From the NCBI GenBank assembly GCA_047606825.1, contig JASGDY010000077.1, forward strand, positions 1 through 44,913: a stretch of 44,913 bases of DNA. The letters run 5' to 3'. The first letter of the stretch is position 1. Every line of letters begins with the position of its first letter. Made by a program: the position numbers and the translations under genes. This document shows, piece by piece, positions 36,258 through 44,600 of this stretch. The stretch comes from Rhizosphaericola sp047606825. GTDB taxonomy: Bacteria; Bacteroidota; Bacteroidia; Chitinophagales; Chitinophagaceae. The notes beneath the pieces are model-generated. The model searched no databases. It saw nothing but the letters and a program-made list of their open reading frames with translations, and had not been told where the DNA came from.

Positions 36258-37145
36258 ATGAACCATGCTGCAAAAATGCTGCGGGACAATGCTCTGGCAG
36301 GAAAAGTAATCGTCGTCACAGGCGGTGGTAGCGGACTCGGGAAGTCCATGACCCAATATTTCCTGGAACTGGGAGCCAAGGTTGCCATCACTTCCCGCGA
36401 CCTGGAAAAACTGAAAACCACAGCGACCGCACTGTCCGAAACCACTGGCGGCGAATGCCTGCCCATCCAATGCGACGTGCGCCATATCGACCAAGTGGAG
36501 GCGATGCACCGACAGGCACTCGCCCATTTCGGGAAAGTGGACGTATTGCTCAACAATGCGGCTGGTAATTTCATCTCGCCCACGGAACGGTTGTCCGCCA
36601 ATGCATTTGATACCGTCATCGACATCGTGTTGAAAGGCAGCAAAAACTGTACGTTGACTTTTGGGAAACACTGGATTGCAGCCGGCCAGACCAATACGGT
36701 TATCCTCAATATCGTGACGACTTATGCAACGACAGGGTCTGCATTTGTCGTGCCAAGTGCTGCCGCCAAGGCTGGCGTACTGGCAATGACGCGCAGCCTT
36801 GCCGTGGAATGGGCCAAATACGGTATCCGCAGCAACGCCATAGCACCCGGACCGTTCCCCACCAAAGGCGCGTGGGACAGATTGCTGCCGGGCGACCTGC
36901 AAACGAGGCTCGACCCGGCGCAAAAAGTACCGCTCAGAAGAGTAGGAGACCATCAGGAACTGGCCAACCTTGCCGCTTATCTGGTTTCGGATTTTGCCGC
37001 TTACCTCAATGGCGAAGTCGTCACAATCGATGGGGGAGAATGGCTCGAAGGTGCCGGCGAATTTAATTATCTCGACCGCTATGTCACGAAAGACATGTGG
37101 GACGCCTTGGAGGCGGTGGTTAAAGGAAAAAACACCCAGCGTTGA
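36258..37145 (+). CDS. 2,4-dienoyl-CoA reductase-like SDR
   Basis: A 295-residue short-chain dehydrogenase. The cofactor site is TGGGSGLG (21-28), followed by SRDLEKL, which suits NADPH. NNAAGNFISPTERLSANAF is nearly the same as the segment of mitochondrial DECR1. The catalytic residues follow the DECR pattern: Tyr in TTYATTGSAFVVPSAAAKAG and Lys in SAAAKAG, not the usual YxxxK. The C-terminal GPFPTKGAWDRL and NGEVVTIDGGEWL fit the same group. It should reduce 2,4-dienoyl-CoA in the oxidation of unsaturated fatty acids. I chose the ATG at 36258; the frame is open further upstream but reads through the intergenic tract. Confidence 0.88.
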   Translation: MNHAAKMLRDNALAGKVIVVTGGGSGLGKSMTQYFLELGAKVAITSRDLEKLKTTATALSETTGGECLPIQCDVRHIDQVEAMHRQALAHFGKVDVLLNNAAGNFISPTERLSANAFDTVIDIVLKGSKNCTLTFGKHWIAAGQTNTVILNIVTTYATTGSAFVVPSAAAKAGVLAMTRSLAVEWAKYGIRSNAIAPGPFPTKGAWDRLLPGDLQTRLDPAQKVPLRRVGDHQELANLAAYLVSDFAAYLNGEVVTIDGGEWLEGAGEFNYLDRYVTKDMWDALEAVVKGKNTQR

Positions 37146-37158
37146 ATATCGGAATTTC

Positions 37159-37887
37159 TCAATGCATATTTTGATAGTCGGTCAACACGCTGTACAGAAA
37201 AGCGATAGGCTCTTCCTGTCCTCTTTTTGCTCCGGTTTTTTGTTCGATTTTGTTGGCGAGTTCCAGCGCGAGCATGGTGTTGTTGGTTTTGTTGACCGCA
37301 TTGATGACGTCATGGACGAGCCGGATGTCGGCGTAGTCGAGGTGCGCTGCTTCAGGATTTTTGGGGATGTAGTCGGGCTTGACGGTTTGCAGTTGTTCGA
37401 TGCTGGTCTCTACGCCTGCACGGACATTGGTCTTGACGACAATCGTACCTGCTGCAAGGTCGCCCAGACGCTGGTTTTTATCCGTTGCGATGACACAGAC
37501 AAACGCTGCGACACCCCAGCCAATATAGATATCGACCAAGCGCATCAACCAACGGACAAAATACTGCGCATAGCTCGCACTGCCACCTTTCATGCCCATG
37601 ACGCGTATCTTCATGGCTCTTTTTCCAAAAGTCTGCCCGTCCATCCATATCTCGCACGCCAAGTTGTAAAACATGAGCGGCAGCATGAATATTATCAACA
37701 TTATCCACCCTCCATTGTCACCGCCGTTGTAATACGATGCCATCGTGCCAAAGAGAAACAAGATAATAAAATAATACGCCGCAACAATCAGCCCGTCAAT
37801 CAGCGTCGCCAACACGCGGTCACCAATCCCTGCAAGCGGATACTCAATAGCAATGTTCTGTGTCGTGTCGAGAGAATACGTATTCAT
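37159..37887 (-). CDS. RDD family membrane protein
   Basis: A 242-residue protein. The RDD domain (about 10-145) has the founding motifs GIGDRVLATLIDGLIV and FGKRAMKIRVMG, with three TM segments (about 28-50, 60-82 and 118-135). NQRLGDLAAGTIVV closes it. The C-terminal 85 residues are soluble and helical. RDD proteins are of uncertain function (transport has been proposed). It is divergent from the SpoIIM-like gene, a pairing found in the Bacteroidota MoxR cluster. I chose the ATG at 37887 over a TTG six codons upstream. The 3' end lies 13 bp from the convergent SDR gene. Confidence 0.88.
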   Translation of the reverse strand: MNTYSLDTTQNIAIEYPLAGIGDRVLATLIDGLIVAAYYFIILFLFGTMASYYNGGDNGGWIMLIIFMLPLMFYNLACEIWMDGQTFGKRAMKIRVMGMKGGSASYAQYFVRWLMRLVDIYIGWGVAAFVCVIATDKNQRLGDLAAGTIVVKTNVRAGVETSIEQLQTVKPDYIPKNPEAAHLDYADIRLVHDVINAVNKTNNTMLALELANKIEQKTGAKRGQEEPIAFLYSVLTDYQNMH

Positions 37888-37994
37888 AACGGAAAAATAG
37901 GACAAAAACGGATAGAATGAAAATTACGCCTATATTTATCCTTTGGAGAGGTGGGAGCAGCGATTAGCTTTGGGCTTTTGAGACCTCACCCCAA

Positions 37995-38048
37995 CCCCTC
38001 TCCTAAAAGAGGGCAGAAGCGAAGTCCAACGTTTTTTACTTTTACCTT
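37995..38048 (+). repeat. Composite element: CTCT palindrome plus T-rich tract before the SpoIIM-like gene
   Basis: CCCTCT (37995-38000) pairs with AGAGGG (38007-38012). GAAGCGAAGTCCAACG follows, sharing GAGTCCAACC-like bases with 33959-33970, then TTTTTTACTTTTACC (38031-38046), which ends about 12 bp before the ATG at 38061. It is the third copy with the order palindrome, linker, T-rich tract. Confidence 0.55.
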
Positions 38049-38060
38049 AATGACCAGTTT

Positions 38061-39092
38061 ATGAAGGAAAGCCAGTTTATACAACAAAACGTTGACAAGT
38101 GGAAGGAAATGGAAATCCGTGCAAAGGACAGCCACACGTCTTCCGCTGCGTTGGCACATGATTTCATAGAGTTGACGGACGATTTGGCGTATTGCCGGAC
38201 GTTTTACCCCAACGGGCAGTCCTTGGCGTTTCTCAACGGGCTGACGCGCCAATACCACCAAAAAATCTACACCAATAGAAAGGAAGAAAAAGGCCGCTTC
38301 TATTGGTACTGGCAATACGAACTGCCGGAACTGTTCTATACCTATCGGCGTTTTTTCTTTTATGCGTTCCTGTTTTTTGTGTTTTTTGTGACGTTGGGCG
38401 CGGTCTCGGCGCGGTACGACGAAAACTATGTGCGGCTGATACTCGGCGACAGCTATGTCAACATGACGCTCGACAACATGGCGAAAGGCAAGCCGTACAA
38501 TGTGTATGCGAGTGCCGGCGCGGTCGAGATGTTTTTCATGATTGCCATCAACAATATCCGCGTTGCGTTTCTGTCTTTTGTGTCGGGGATTGTGTTTGGC
38601 ATCGGGCCGATATTTATGAACGTGCAGAACAGCATCATGCTGGGCGCGTTTGAATATTTGTTTTTCAGTAAAAACAGGGGATTTGAAAGCATCACGGTCA
38701 TATTCATACACGGCACGCTGGAAATCTGGTCGATAGTGATTGCGATTGGTTCTGGGATGATACTCGGCGCGGGGCTGTTGTTTCCCGGGACTTATGGTCG
38801 CTGGCAGTCGTTGACGCGCGCGGCCCGGGACGGGGTGAAAATCGTGTTGGGACTGGTGCCGCTGTTTTTGGTGGCAGCGTTCCTGGAAAGTTTCGTGACG
38901 CGCTATGCCGCGATGCCATTGGCTTTTCGGCTGGCCATATTGGGCGGTTCGCTTGGTTTTCTTGTCTTTTATTTTATCATTTATCCGCACAGGCTACACA
39001 AAAAAATCCTTAACTATATGCCGGAGGAATTTCCCTCCAAGAAAAATCAGTTTGCACAATGGTTCCAGAAAAAATCCAACTCAGACGCGTAA
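38061..39092 (+). CDS. SpoIIM-like (stage II sporulation protein M family) membrane protein
   Basis: A 343-residue protein. Residues 1-90 are cytoplasmic and helical (FIQQNVDKWKEME). At least five TM helices follow, at about 98-116, 160-183, 188-203, 213-238 and 262-330. The typical segments are NNIRVAFLSFVSGIVFGIG, MLGAFEYLFF, IFIHGTLEIWSIVIAIGSG and LVPLFLVAAFLESFVT. In non-sporulating bacteria these proteins occur in MoxR/DUF58 clusters and are thought to help organise envelope processes. It is the first plus-strand gene of the cluster and overlaps the next by 34 bp. Confidence 0.9.
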   Translation: MKESQFIQQNVDKWKEMEIRAKDSHTSSAALAHDFIELTDDLAYCRTFYPNGQSLAFLNGLTRQYHQKIYTNRKEEKGRFYWYWQYELPELFYTYRRFFFYAFLFFVFFVTLGAVSARYDENYVRLILGDSYVNMTLDNMAKGKPYNVYASAGAVEMFFMIAINNIRVAFLSFVSGIVFGIGPIFMNVQNSIMLGAFEYLFFSKNRGFESITVIFIHGTLEIWSIVIAIGSGMILGAGLLFPGTYGRWQSLTRAARDGVKIVLGLVPLFLVAAFLESFVTRYAAMPLAFRLAILGGSLGFLVFYFIIYPHRLHKKILNYMPEEFPSKKNQFAQWFQKKSNSDA

Positions 39093-39937
39093 GGACATTT
39101 GGCGACACGCTCAACGACGTCCTTCAATTCTTAAAACAGGAATTTAAGCCTTTGATGAAAGGTTTCTTTTTGATATGCGGCATTTTCCTGTTGGCCGCCG
39201 GGACGCTCGCCGGTCTGTATTATGGCGGCGCGGCAGGGATTTGGTCTACAATTTTAACGGGTCGCAATGCCACATATTACAGCGACACGTATGATAGTCT
39301 GGGCATATTCGGAGTAAAATATTTTATGACCCTTATATCGATTTTACTAGTACAACTGTTGGTTTATACCTACGTTGCCAGCTATCTAAAAGTATATGAA
39401 AACAACAATGAACTGACCTCGCCGACCATTGAGGAAACATGGAAAATTTTTCGGAGAAATATATTGCCGATTGTATTTTACGGCATCTTCCTGTCCATAC
39501 TTGTCGGGCTGGGCTGTCTATTTTGTTTGGCACCGGGCGTGTATCTGGGGACGGTGTTTTCACCGTTTGCGTGTATTGTCGTGATGGAGGACGACAAAAG
39601 TTTAGGTAATGTTTTTAATCGTTGTTTTAGTTTAATCAAAGATAATTTCTGGCCTTGTTTGGGACTGTATATTGTTAGTTGGTTGTTGTCGAGTATCTGC
39701 GCTGGCATTGTGAGTTTGGTGGTGGGCGGTGTTGGCGGCGTCGCTTCCTATTTTACAACCAAGGACATCGGGTCTTCGCTTGGCATCTATACAGGTGTTT
39801 CGCAAATATTCAGTGCGGCGTTCAGTATCATATTGTATCTCGCGATTGGAATGCAGTATTTCAATATGGACGAAAAACGAAACGGCACCGGGCTGATGGC
39901 GCGTATCCAAAACATGAACAATGATGCGGACGATTAG
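39059..39937 (+). CDS. Multi-pass membrane protein of the MoxR cluster
   Basis: A 292-residue protein with about six TM segments (34-58, 86-110, 134-160, 164-178, 196-228, 248-268). The layout resembles DUF4013 or glycerophosphodiesterase membrane-domain proteins: paired helices rich in Gly and small residues, EETWKIFRRNILPIV, and SLGNVFNRCFSLIKDNFWPCLGLYIV, a phrase common in that group. It starts inside the 3' end of the SpoIIM-like gene (34-bp overlap). Its role is unknown and is inferred only from the cluster. Confidence 0.75.
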   Translation: MVPEKIQLRRVRTFGDTLNDVLQFLKQEFKPLMKGFFLICGIFLLAAGTLAGLYYGGAAGIWSTILTGRNATYYSDTYDSLGIFGVKYFMTLISILLVQLLVYTYVASYLKVYENNNELTSPTIEETWKIFRRNILPIVFYGIFLSILVGLGCLFCLAPGVYLGTVFSPFACIVVMEDDKSLGNVFNRCFSLIKDNFWPCLGLYIVSWLLSSICAGIVSLVVGGVGGVASYFTTKDIGSSLGIYTGVSQIFSAAFSIILYLAIGMQYFNMDEKRNGTGLMARIQNMNNDADD

Positions 39938-40018
39938 GACAAGGCGACAGTGTTTATAAATGAATGATTAAATTGTTTTGTCAAACCTCACCGCCGACAC
40001 TTAATATTTCGCGTCTCA

Positions 40019-40036
40019 CCTCTCCCAAGTGAGAGG
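40019..40036. repeat. CTCTCC palindrome between two genes of the MoxR cluster
   Basis: CCTCTC (40019-40024) pairs with GAGAGG (40031-40036) around the loop CCAAGT, the same loop as at 20397-20402 and 34601-34606. It lies in the 153-bp gap between the multi-pass protein and the DUF4129 gene. Confidence 0.6.
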
Positions 40037-40090
40037 CGTTGGGGGCGAGGTCTATATCCACACTTGATTCTATCATTTAATCAAATAAAC

Positions 40091-40816
40091 TTGAGGAATA
40101 AAAAGTTTTTCATTTTTCTCTTATCAATATTCTTTTCCGTTGGGGGTTGGGCACAACTAGCAGCGGAACAATCGCGGCATTTCGATACTTCGCAGCTCAA
40201 CGGATGGAAAGGTCAGCGCGCGTTTCGCTACGACAGAGGACAGATGCGCGAACTTGGGCTTTGGGAACGTATCCAGCAATGGCTGTTTGATATTTGGTAT
40301 AGCATCATGCGGACGGAGGCCGGCGCTCGTACTTTTTGGATTGTGGTGGTCGCAATCTCTCTCGCTGTCATCATAGTCATTGTTTCGAAATATAAAGGCA
40401 AAGGCGGCGGCATCTGGTCCAAGTCCGACAAAAACGGTTTGGAACTCGAGGCACTCCCTGAAGAAAACATCCATGAAATCAATTTTGAAGAAAAAATCGG
40501 ACAGGCTATCGCCGACGGCAAATATAGACTGGCTATACGCTTGCGTTATCTTTATCTTTTAAAAATATTGGACGACAAAGGCGCAATCCGTTGGCAATCG
40601 GGCAAGACCAACTATGATTATATACAGGAAGTACGGGCAACGTCCCCGGAGGAAACCTATCGTATTTTTCGGCAAGTGAGTACCGCATTTGATTTTGCTT
40701 GGTATGGTGAACATGACGCCACACGGGACGATTATGAAAATGTCAAAACGCTGTTTGAACGATTGCTGCAGGGTGCTTTCAAAAATTTAAAAACAAAAGC
40801 ACATGAAGAAATATAA
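40091..40816 (+). CDS. DUF4129-domain membrane protein
   Basis: A 241-residue protein. The start must be non-ATG: a TTG at 40091 gives a clean signal peptide (RNKKFFIFLLSIFFSVGGWAQ), while a TTG at 40064 adds nine residues. One TM helix lies at about 87-107. The C-terminal DUF4129 domain (about 140-235) has the features ALADGKYRLAIRLRYLYLLKIL-like, WQSGKTNYDYIQEV and the FDFAWYGEHDATRDDYENV segment. The domain is found beside MoxR and DUF58 genes in many phyla. It overlaps the DUF4350 gene by 14 bp. Confidence 0.85.
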   Translation: MRNKKFFIFLLSIFFSVGGWAQLAAEQSRHFDTSQLNGWKGQRAFRYDRGQMRELGLWERIQQWLFDIWYSIMRTEAGARTFWIVVVAISLAVIIVIVSKYKGKGGGIWSKSDKNGLELEALPEENIHEINFEEKIGQAIADGKYRLAIRLRYLYLLKILDDKGAIRWQSGKTNYDYIQEVRATSPEETYRIFRQVSTAFDFAWYGEHDATRDDYENVKTLFERLLQGAFKNLKTKAHEEI

Positions 40817-42002
40817 ACGCTCCATGATTGCTTTTGTCGTCTTGTTGGTGTTGTACGTCATCACCAAGCTCACTGCGCCCAAACCAACACAGTGGAACGA
40901 AACGCTCCGCGACGACGACAAAAATCCTTATGGTACTTATATCCTGCACAAAAGTCTGCCTACGCTTTTTCCTAATATTAAACAGGAAGAAATCGGTGTG
41001 CCGCTATACAATTTTTTGGAAGAAAAAAAAGAGGGAGATAATTCTACAAACCAAGCCTACATTGCCATTGCACCGAGACTATCTTTTACAAAAGTGGAAA
41101 TTCCAAAGTTATTGGCCTTTATTAAAAAAGGAAACTATGCATTGCTATCGGCGGAATACTTTAATAAGGAATTTGCGGATAGTTTAGGTTTTAAGACCAA
41201 TGCACTTATCTTTAATATTTTGGATTCGTCACGTATGAACTTTACTGACTCGACCATAAAAACCGCGAAAGGCTATCGTTTTTTTTCTGGTACTGTTGAC
41301 AATTATTTTGATTCCTTTCCGAAAAAATATCCTGTGGAAAAGCTCGGCGTGATAGACCAAAGCCAACAAGTCAATTTTATTAAGGTTTCCATTGGGAAAG
41401 GTGCGTTGTTGTTACACGCGTCGCCGCTATGTTTTAGTAATGCGTTTATTTTACAAAAAGACAATTACCACTATACGGAAGAGGTGCTTTCGTATCTGCC
41501 CAAAAATATTGGTACAATCAATTGGGACCAATACTACACGCAAGGTCGTAATGAAGCGCAGACGCCGTTCCGGTATTTCTTAAGTCATTTTTGGTTGCGT
41601 ATTGGTTTTTGTCTTGCGTGGATTTTATTAATATTATACGCATTGTTTGGCGGCAAACGCAGACAACGCATCATTCCTATCGTCAATCCACCACGCAATA
41701 CGACAGCGGATTTCATGAATACAATATCCTCACTATACTATAACCAAAAAAGCGGCAATGAAATATTTGAAAAGAAGGTCTATCATTGGCTGGCATTTAT
41801 CCGCAACAGTTTACACCTCGACACGGAAAATGTAAGTAGCAACGATTTTTGGGAAAGGCTCGCGCTGAAAAGCAATACGGACTTGAATTTCCTATTGGTC
41901 ATACGCCAACAAATCATCTCGCTGCAAACGCAATACAACGACGACGAATTTAGCAGACTATACAAAAACATAGAAAACTTTTATCAACAGGCAAAAAAAT
42001 AA
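40803..42002 (+). CDS. DUF4350-domain membrane protein
   Basis: A 399-residue protein. One TM helix near the N-terminus (about 8-24) and one in the middle (about 265-283) flank an extracytoplasmic domain. The start of that domain, LRDDDKNPYGTYILHKSLPTLFP, and KGALLLHASPLCFSNAFIL match DUF4350, which has a glutamine-amidotransferase-like fold without known activity. The cytoplasmic tail (about 285-399) is helical. It overlaps the DUF4129 gene by 14 bp and ends 2 bp before the MoxR gene, so these are translationally linked. Confidence 0.85.
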   Translation: MKKYKRSMIAFVVLLVLYVITKLTAPKPTQWNETLRDDDKNPYGTYILHKSLPTLFPNIKQEEIGVPLYNFLEEKKEGDNSTNQAYIAIAPRLSFTKVEIPKLLAFIKKGNYALLSAEYFNKEFADSLGFKTNALIFNILDSSRMNFTDSTIKTAKGYRFFSGTVDNYFDSFPKKYPVEKLGVIDQSQQVNFIKVSIGKGALLLHASPLCFSNAFILQKDNYHYTEEVLSYLPKNIGTINWDQYYTQGRNEAQTPFRYFLSHFWLRIGFCLAWILLILYALFGGKRRQRIIPIVNPPRNTTADFMNTISSLYYNQKSGNEIFEKKVYHWLAFIRNSLHLDTENVSSNDFWERLALKSNTDLNFLLVIRQQIISLQTQYNDDEFSRLYKNIENFYQQAKK

Positions 42003-42004
42003 CA

Positions 42005-42964
42005 ATGGAAAATACGATACAGCTCGATACGCTCAACCAAGCCGTAGAACAGATAAAATCCAATATCGGCAAGGTCATCGTCGGTCAGGAAAAAATGGTG
42101 GAATTGCTGATAACCGCCTTATTGGCACAGGGACACGTATTGATAGAAGGTGTACCCGGCGTGGCAAAAACCTTGACGGCAAAACTGCTGGCGCGGAGCA
42201 TCGACGTACCTTTTTCGCGCATACAGTTCACACCGGACCTAATGCCGACGGACATTATCGGCACATCGGTATTCCTGCCGCAGGAGGGAAGTTTTAAATT
42301 TAAACATGGGCCGATATTTGCACAGGTCGTGTTGATTGACGAAATCAACCGCTCGCCGGCAAAGACACAGGCGGCACTTTTTGAAGTCATGGAAGAACGC
42401 CAGATTAGCTACGACGGCACGACCTACCCTATGCAAAATCCGTTTTTTGTATTGGCGACACAGAACCCAATCGAGCAGGAAGGGACCTATCGCTTACCCG
42501 AGGCGCAGTTGGACCGTTTCCTTTTTAAGATTAGCGTGGGCTACCCCAAACTGGAAGAGGAGGTTTTCATTTTACAAAAAGCACAGTCGGGCATCACGAC
42601 CGACCTCAGCGCGGTACAGCCTGTACTGGATGCAACGCAAGTCATCGCGGCACAAAACATCGTCCGACAAATCCATATCGAGGAAAATGTGTTGCAGTAC
42701 ATCGCCGCACTCGTGTACGAGACGCGCAACAACAAATCGCTGTACCTCGGTGCAAGTCCGCGCGCTTCCGTCGCCGTGCTGAACAGCAGCAAGGCGATTG
42801 CGTCGATACGCGGCCGGGATTTCGTTACGCCCGACGATATCGTGTATGTACTGCCGTCGGTATTGGGACACCGCATCATCCTCACACCCGAAAAGGAAAT
42901 GGAGGGCGGCACGCCAAGCCAGATTATAAAGGAAATCGTCAATAAGGTGGAAGTGCCTCGTTAA
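42005..42964 (+). CDS. MoxR-family AAA+ ATPase
   Basis: A 319-residue AAA+ protein. Walker A is GVPGVAKT (49-56), Walker B is VVLIDEINRS (about 106-115), sensor 1 is LATQNPIEQEGTYRLPEAQLDRF, and sensor 2 is GASPRASVAVL. All are intact. MoxR ATPases act as chaperones with VWA-containing partners; here the DUF58 protein, which has a VWA-like fold, is the natural partner. The gene follows DUF4350 by 2 bp and precedes the DUF58 gene by 184 bp. Confidence 0.95.
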   Translation: MENTIQLDTLNQAVEQIKSNIGKVIVGQEKMVELLITALLAQGHVLIEGVPGVAKTLTAKLLARSIDVPFSRIQFTPDLMPTDIIGTSVFLPQEGSFKFKHGPIFAQVVLIDEINRSPAKTQAALFEVMEERQISYDGTTYPMQNPFFVLATQNPIEQEGTYRLPEAQLDRFLFKISVGYPKLEEEVFILQKAQSGITTDLSAVQPVLDATQVIAAQNIVRQIHIEENVLQYIAALVYETRNNKSLYLGASPRASVAVLNSSKAIASIRGRDFVTPDDIVYVLPSVLGHRIILTPEKEMEGGTPSQIIKEIVNKVEVPR

Positions 42965-43148
42965 TTTGATGATTTGGCAATTTGAAGATTTGATAATTAA
43001 GGACCGCCACTCGCGTAAGCATTAGCGACCACGAAGTAGCCGCGTAGCGAACAAAGCGGTGCTTGTGTGGAGAGAATATAAATCCTAGATTGAATACATA
43101 AAACGTACAGGAAAATATTACAATCAAAATTCTCAATTTTTAATTCAC
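42965..43148. other. Gap within the MoxR-DUF58 operon with simple repeats
   Basis: The 184 bp contain a run of GATTTGATG-like units (ATTTGATGATTTGGCAATT then TTGAAGATTTGATAATT, 42965-43000), a GC-richer block CGCGTAAGCATTAGCGACC through GTAGCCGCGTAGCGAAC (43010-43060) and an AT-rich stretch with CAAAATTCTCAATTTTTAATT before the TTG start. I see no ORF and no clear promoter. MoxR and DUF58 genes usually abut, so this looks like inserted repeat DNA. Confidence 0.5.
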
Positions 43149-44495
43149 TTGAAGCAGTTTTTTAAAAAATATATCGGCGATTTGTTCCTGACGAGTAGGT
43201 TTTACTTGGTTGGGGGCGTTGTGGCGGCATTGCTGATGGTTCGGCATTTTATATTGGGTTTGGGGTTGTTGCCGATGGTGTTGTTGTGGGCGTTCATCAT
43301 GCTGTTTTTGATAGAATATGTATTGTTGTTTTTTAAACAAAATGCGTTGGACGCTTACCGCAAAATGCCCAGCCGTTTCAGTAACGGCGACAACAACGAT
43401 GTGGTCTTGCATTTGACCAATCGTTATTCTTTCCCAATATACTTGACGATAGTGGACGAAATCCCAGCGCAGTTCCAACGGCGTGACATTGCTTTCAAAA
43501 CCAGGATGGACGGGCATTCCGACCGTGAATACCGCTATCGGTTGCGTCCTGTAAAACGCGGTGTTTATCCATTTGGAAACATCAATAATTATGTGTCTTG
43601 CCTCGTCGGTTTGTTGCAAAGAAGATTTCAAAACGGGGAAGGAAAAGACGTTGCGGTATATCCGTCTTACCAACAACTACGCAAATACCAACTATTGGCA
43701 TTGCACAACCAATTGCAGGATTCCGGGCAGAAAAGGCTGCAACAGATTGGCAGTAGTTTTGAATTTGACCAGATACGCGAATATGTAACAGGCGACGACT
43801 ACCGCACCGTCAACTGGAAAGCCACGGCACGAAAGGGCACGCTGATGGTCAACCACTATACGGAAGAAAAAAGCCAGCCGATATATAGTGTCATTGACAA
43901 AGGACGTCTGATGGAAATGCCATTTGACCAGATGAGCCTGCTCGACTATGCGATTAATGCGGCATTGGTTTTGAGCAATATCGCCATCTATAAAGAAGAC
44001 AAAGCGGGACTCATTACTTTTTCCAAAAAACCGGAAACGCTGTTGCTTGCCGACCGTAAGCCGGGACAGATGCTGCGCATACAGGAGCATCTCTACCACG
44101 AGAAAACGGCTTTTCCCGAAAGCGACTTTGAACGACTGTATATCACGATAAAACGCCATGTGACGCAACGTAGTTTTCTGATATTATTTACCAATTTTGA
44201 ATCCATGGAAGCCTTGCACCGACAATTGCCGTACCTGCGAAAAATCGCACAGACGCATTTGTTGTTAGTCGTCTTTTTCCAAAACAGTATCGTCAAATCC
44301 TTGGTCGAACAACCAGCAGAAACATTAAAGGAAATGTACACGCAGACCATCGCCGAACAGTTTGACGCAGAGAAAAAGCTGATCGTACAAGAGTTGCAGC
44401 GTTTTGGTATCTTGGCTTTGTTGACAAGTCCGAAAAACCTTACAGCCAATACAATCAATAAATACCTGGAGGTGAAAAGGAAGAACTTATTGTAA
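43149..44495 (+). CDS. DUF58-domain protein (VWA-like partner of MoxR)
   Basis: A 448-residue protein. Two TM helices lie at about 16-34 and 38-57. A beta domain follows (about 70-160), then the DUF58 signature FEFDQIREYVTGDDYRTVNWKAT-type segment (about 208-232) and HYTEEKSQPIYSVIDKGRLM. The VWA-like half runs to about 420; its MIDAS-like site reads DKGRLM instead of DxSxS, as is usual in DUF58. There is no ATG before residue 30; the TTG at 43149 is the best start. It should work with the MoxR ATPase encoded upstream. Confidence 0.92.
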   Translation: MKQFFKKYIGDLFLTSRFYLVGGVVAALLMVRHFILGLGLLPMVLLWAFIMLFLIEYVLLFFKQNALDAYRKMPSRFSNGDNNDVVLHLTNRYSFPIYLTIVDEIPAQFQRRDIAFKTRMDGHSDREYRYRLRPVKRGVYPFGNINNYVSCLVGLLQRRFQNGEGKDVAVYPSYQQLRKYQLLALHNQLQDSGQKRLQQIGSSFEFDQIREYVTGDDYRTVNWKATARKGTLMVNHYTEEKSQPIYSVIDKGRLMEMPFDQMSLLDYAINAALVLSNIAIYKEDKAGLITFSKKPETLLLADRKPGQMLRIQEHLYHEKTAFPESDFERLYITIKRHVTQRSFLILFTNFESMEALHRQLPYLRKIAQTHLLLVVFFQNSIVKSLVEQPAETLKEMYTQTIAEQFDAEKKLIVQELQRFGILALLTSPKNLTANTINKYLEVKRKNLL

Positions 44496-44560
44496 AAATA
44501 ATTTTGTTAAAAAATAGTTAAATTTATAGATTATTGTTACAAACTATTTAACATAGATTA

Positions 44561-44568
44561 TATATTTG
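44561..44568 (+). promoter_or_regulatory. -7 element before the small secreted protein
   Basis: TATATTTG matches TAnnTTTG exactly. The predicted start site is near 44573, with a leader of about 28 nt to the ATG at 44601. The -33 position has TTAC, not TTTG. Confidence 0.5.
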
Positions 44569-44600
44569 TATTGTATTTCTTTAACCAAAATCATATTACA

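Noticed and set aside
37986..38990. 334-codon minus-strand frame opposite the SpoIIM-like gene
   Set aside because: Highly basic His/Arg/Gln-rich shadow that begins in the composite repeat; the plus-strand protein is clearly real.
12690..40036. Possible CRISPR array from the many repeated motifs
   Set aside because: The repeats are dispersed over kilobases, are palindromic and differ in type. There is no regular repeat-spacer series and no cas gene.
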